Shown piece by piece: positions 5,090-5,299 of a DNA stretch of 5,299 bases. Every line of letters starts with the position of its first letter. Within the stretch, counting starts at the first letter, position 1. The notes beneath the pieces were generated by a model. That model ran no database searches, was not told the DNA's origin, and was given only the letters and a program-made list of their open reading frames with translations. Location: positions 1-5,299 of the forward strand of contig CAYPOY010000352.1 of NCBI GenBank assembly GCA_964412395.1, read 5' to 3'. This DNA is from CAYPOY01 sp964412395 (lineage in GTDB: Bacteria; Chloroflexota; Anaerolineae; B4-G1). The position numbers were made by a program, and so were the translations under genes.

Positions 5090-5299
5090 TTACTCCCTCA
5101 CCCTGATTATACCACACATCGGCCGCCAGCTCATGCGATGAATCGGCGATGGCCCTAGCCGCGCCAGGGCCTCGCGGTGCTGCGGGGTGCCGTATCCCTT
5201 GTGACGCGCGAAGCCATACCCGGGAAAGTCCTGGTCCAGCGCTACCATCAGCCGGTCGCGGGTCACTTTGGCGACGATGCTGGCGGCGGCGACGCTCAG
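5090..5299 (-). CDS. rnhB: Ribonuclease HII, C-terminal part (5' end off the right edge)
   Basis: Only the last 69 residues are in the window. They read LSVAAASIVAKVTRDRLM, then DFPGYGFARHKGYGTPQHREAL, then LGPSPIHRMSW near the end, all diagnostic for RNase HII, which cuts the RNA strand of RNA-DNA hybrids and removes single ribonucleotides from DNA. The Asp of AKVTRDR (visible residue 15) corresponds to the last of the conserved acidic active-site residues of the family. The KGYGT segment and the PSPIHRMS ending are also conserved. The final dozen residues (from PMCGII) are beyond the conserved core and overlap the antitoxin promoter. The stop TAA at 5090-5092 is 31 nt before the antitoxin start. 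It is a housekeeping gene and probably marks the edge of the polysaccharide region. Confidence 0.93.
   Translation of the reverse strand: MSVAAASIVAKVTRDRLMVALDQDFPGYGFARHKGYGTPQHREALARLGPSPIHRMSWRPMCGIIRVRE
5106..5114 (-). promoter_or_regulatory. Extended -10 promoter element upstream of the antitoxin-like gene
   Basis: On the minus strand a perfect TATAAT (5106-5111) is directly preceded by TGG (5112-5114), giving the extended -10 form TGnTATAAT. No good -35 is present at 16-18 nt spacing, which is tolerated with extended -10 elements. The predicted start would be near 5099, giving a leader of about 40 nt that contains the GGAGGC ribosome site. The element lies inside the last codons of rnhB. 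With no obvious terminator downstream, it could also feed the glycosyltransferase and the rest of the polysaccharide genes. Confidence 0.55.

Overview
The window reads entirely on the minus strand and looks like part of an extracellular or capsular polysaccharide locus of a GC-rich bacterium. The bipartite polysaccharide kinase arrangement (separate Wzz and CpsD proteins), a four-helix-bundle gene and short tandem repeats would fit a Chloroflexota-like genome. That taxonomic guess is an inference and is weak.

Layout in the direction of transcription, from high to low coordinates. The 3' end of rnhB (ribonuclease HII) runs off the right edge. A small antitoxin-like gene follows, apparently driven by an extended -10 promoter lying in the rnhB tail. 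A MazF/PemK-type toxin gene is coupled to it by a stop/start overlap but is cut down to 47 codons. Ten bases later begins a GT4 glycosyltransferase of the WbaZ-like group. Its C-terminal tail runs through an 8-bp tandem repeat and overlaps the start of the first Wzz-type chain-length protein gene. Next comes an insert of about 490 bp: a four-helix-bundle (23S rRNA intervening-sequence-protein/S23 family) gene with an in-frame amber stop, flanked by inverted arrays of a CATTGTT-like heptamer. After it come a second Wzz-type gene, a CpsD/CapB-type polysaccharide ATPase/kinase gene, and a long-form glucose-1-phosphate thymidylyltransferase gene that runs off the left edge.

How the genes fit together: the nucleotidyltransferase would supply an activated sugar such as dTDP-glucose, and the glycosyltransferase would add a sugar to the growing repeat unit. 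The two Wzz membrane proteins and the CpsD ATPase would control chain length and export. Spacing between the polysaccharide genes is tight (17 and 25 nt gaps, one 31-nt overlap), except where the repeat-flanked insert sits between the two wzz genes.

The most interesting signal is that insert. Each arm is an imperfect tandem array, and the two arms are inverted relative to each other. They could pair in RNA around the gene, which recalls the stem-bounded intervening sequences in 23S rRNA that carry the same protein family. Also notable are the decayed toxin beside an intact antitoxin, an Asp in place of the last Walker A glycine in the CpsD homologue, its lack of a tyrosine cluster, and a Gln in place of the second EX7E glutamate in the glycosyltransferase.
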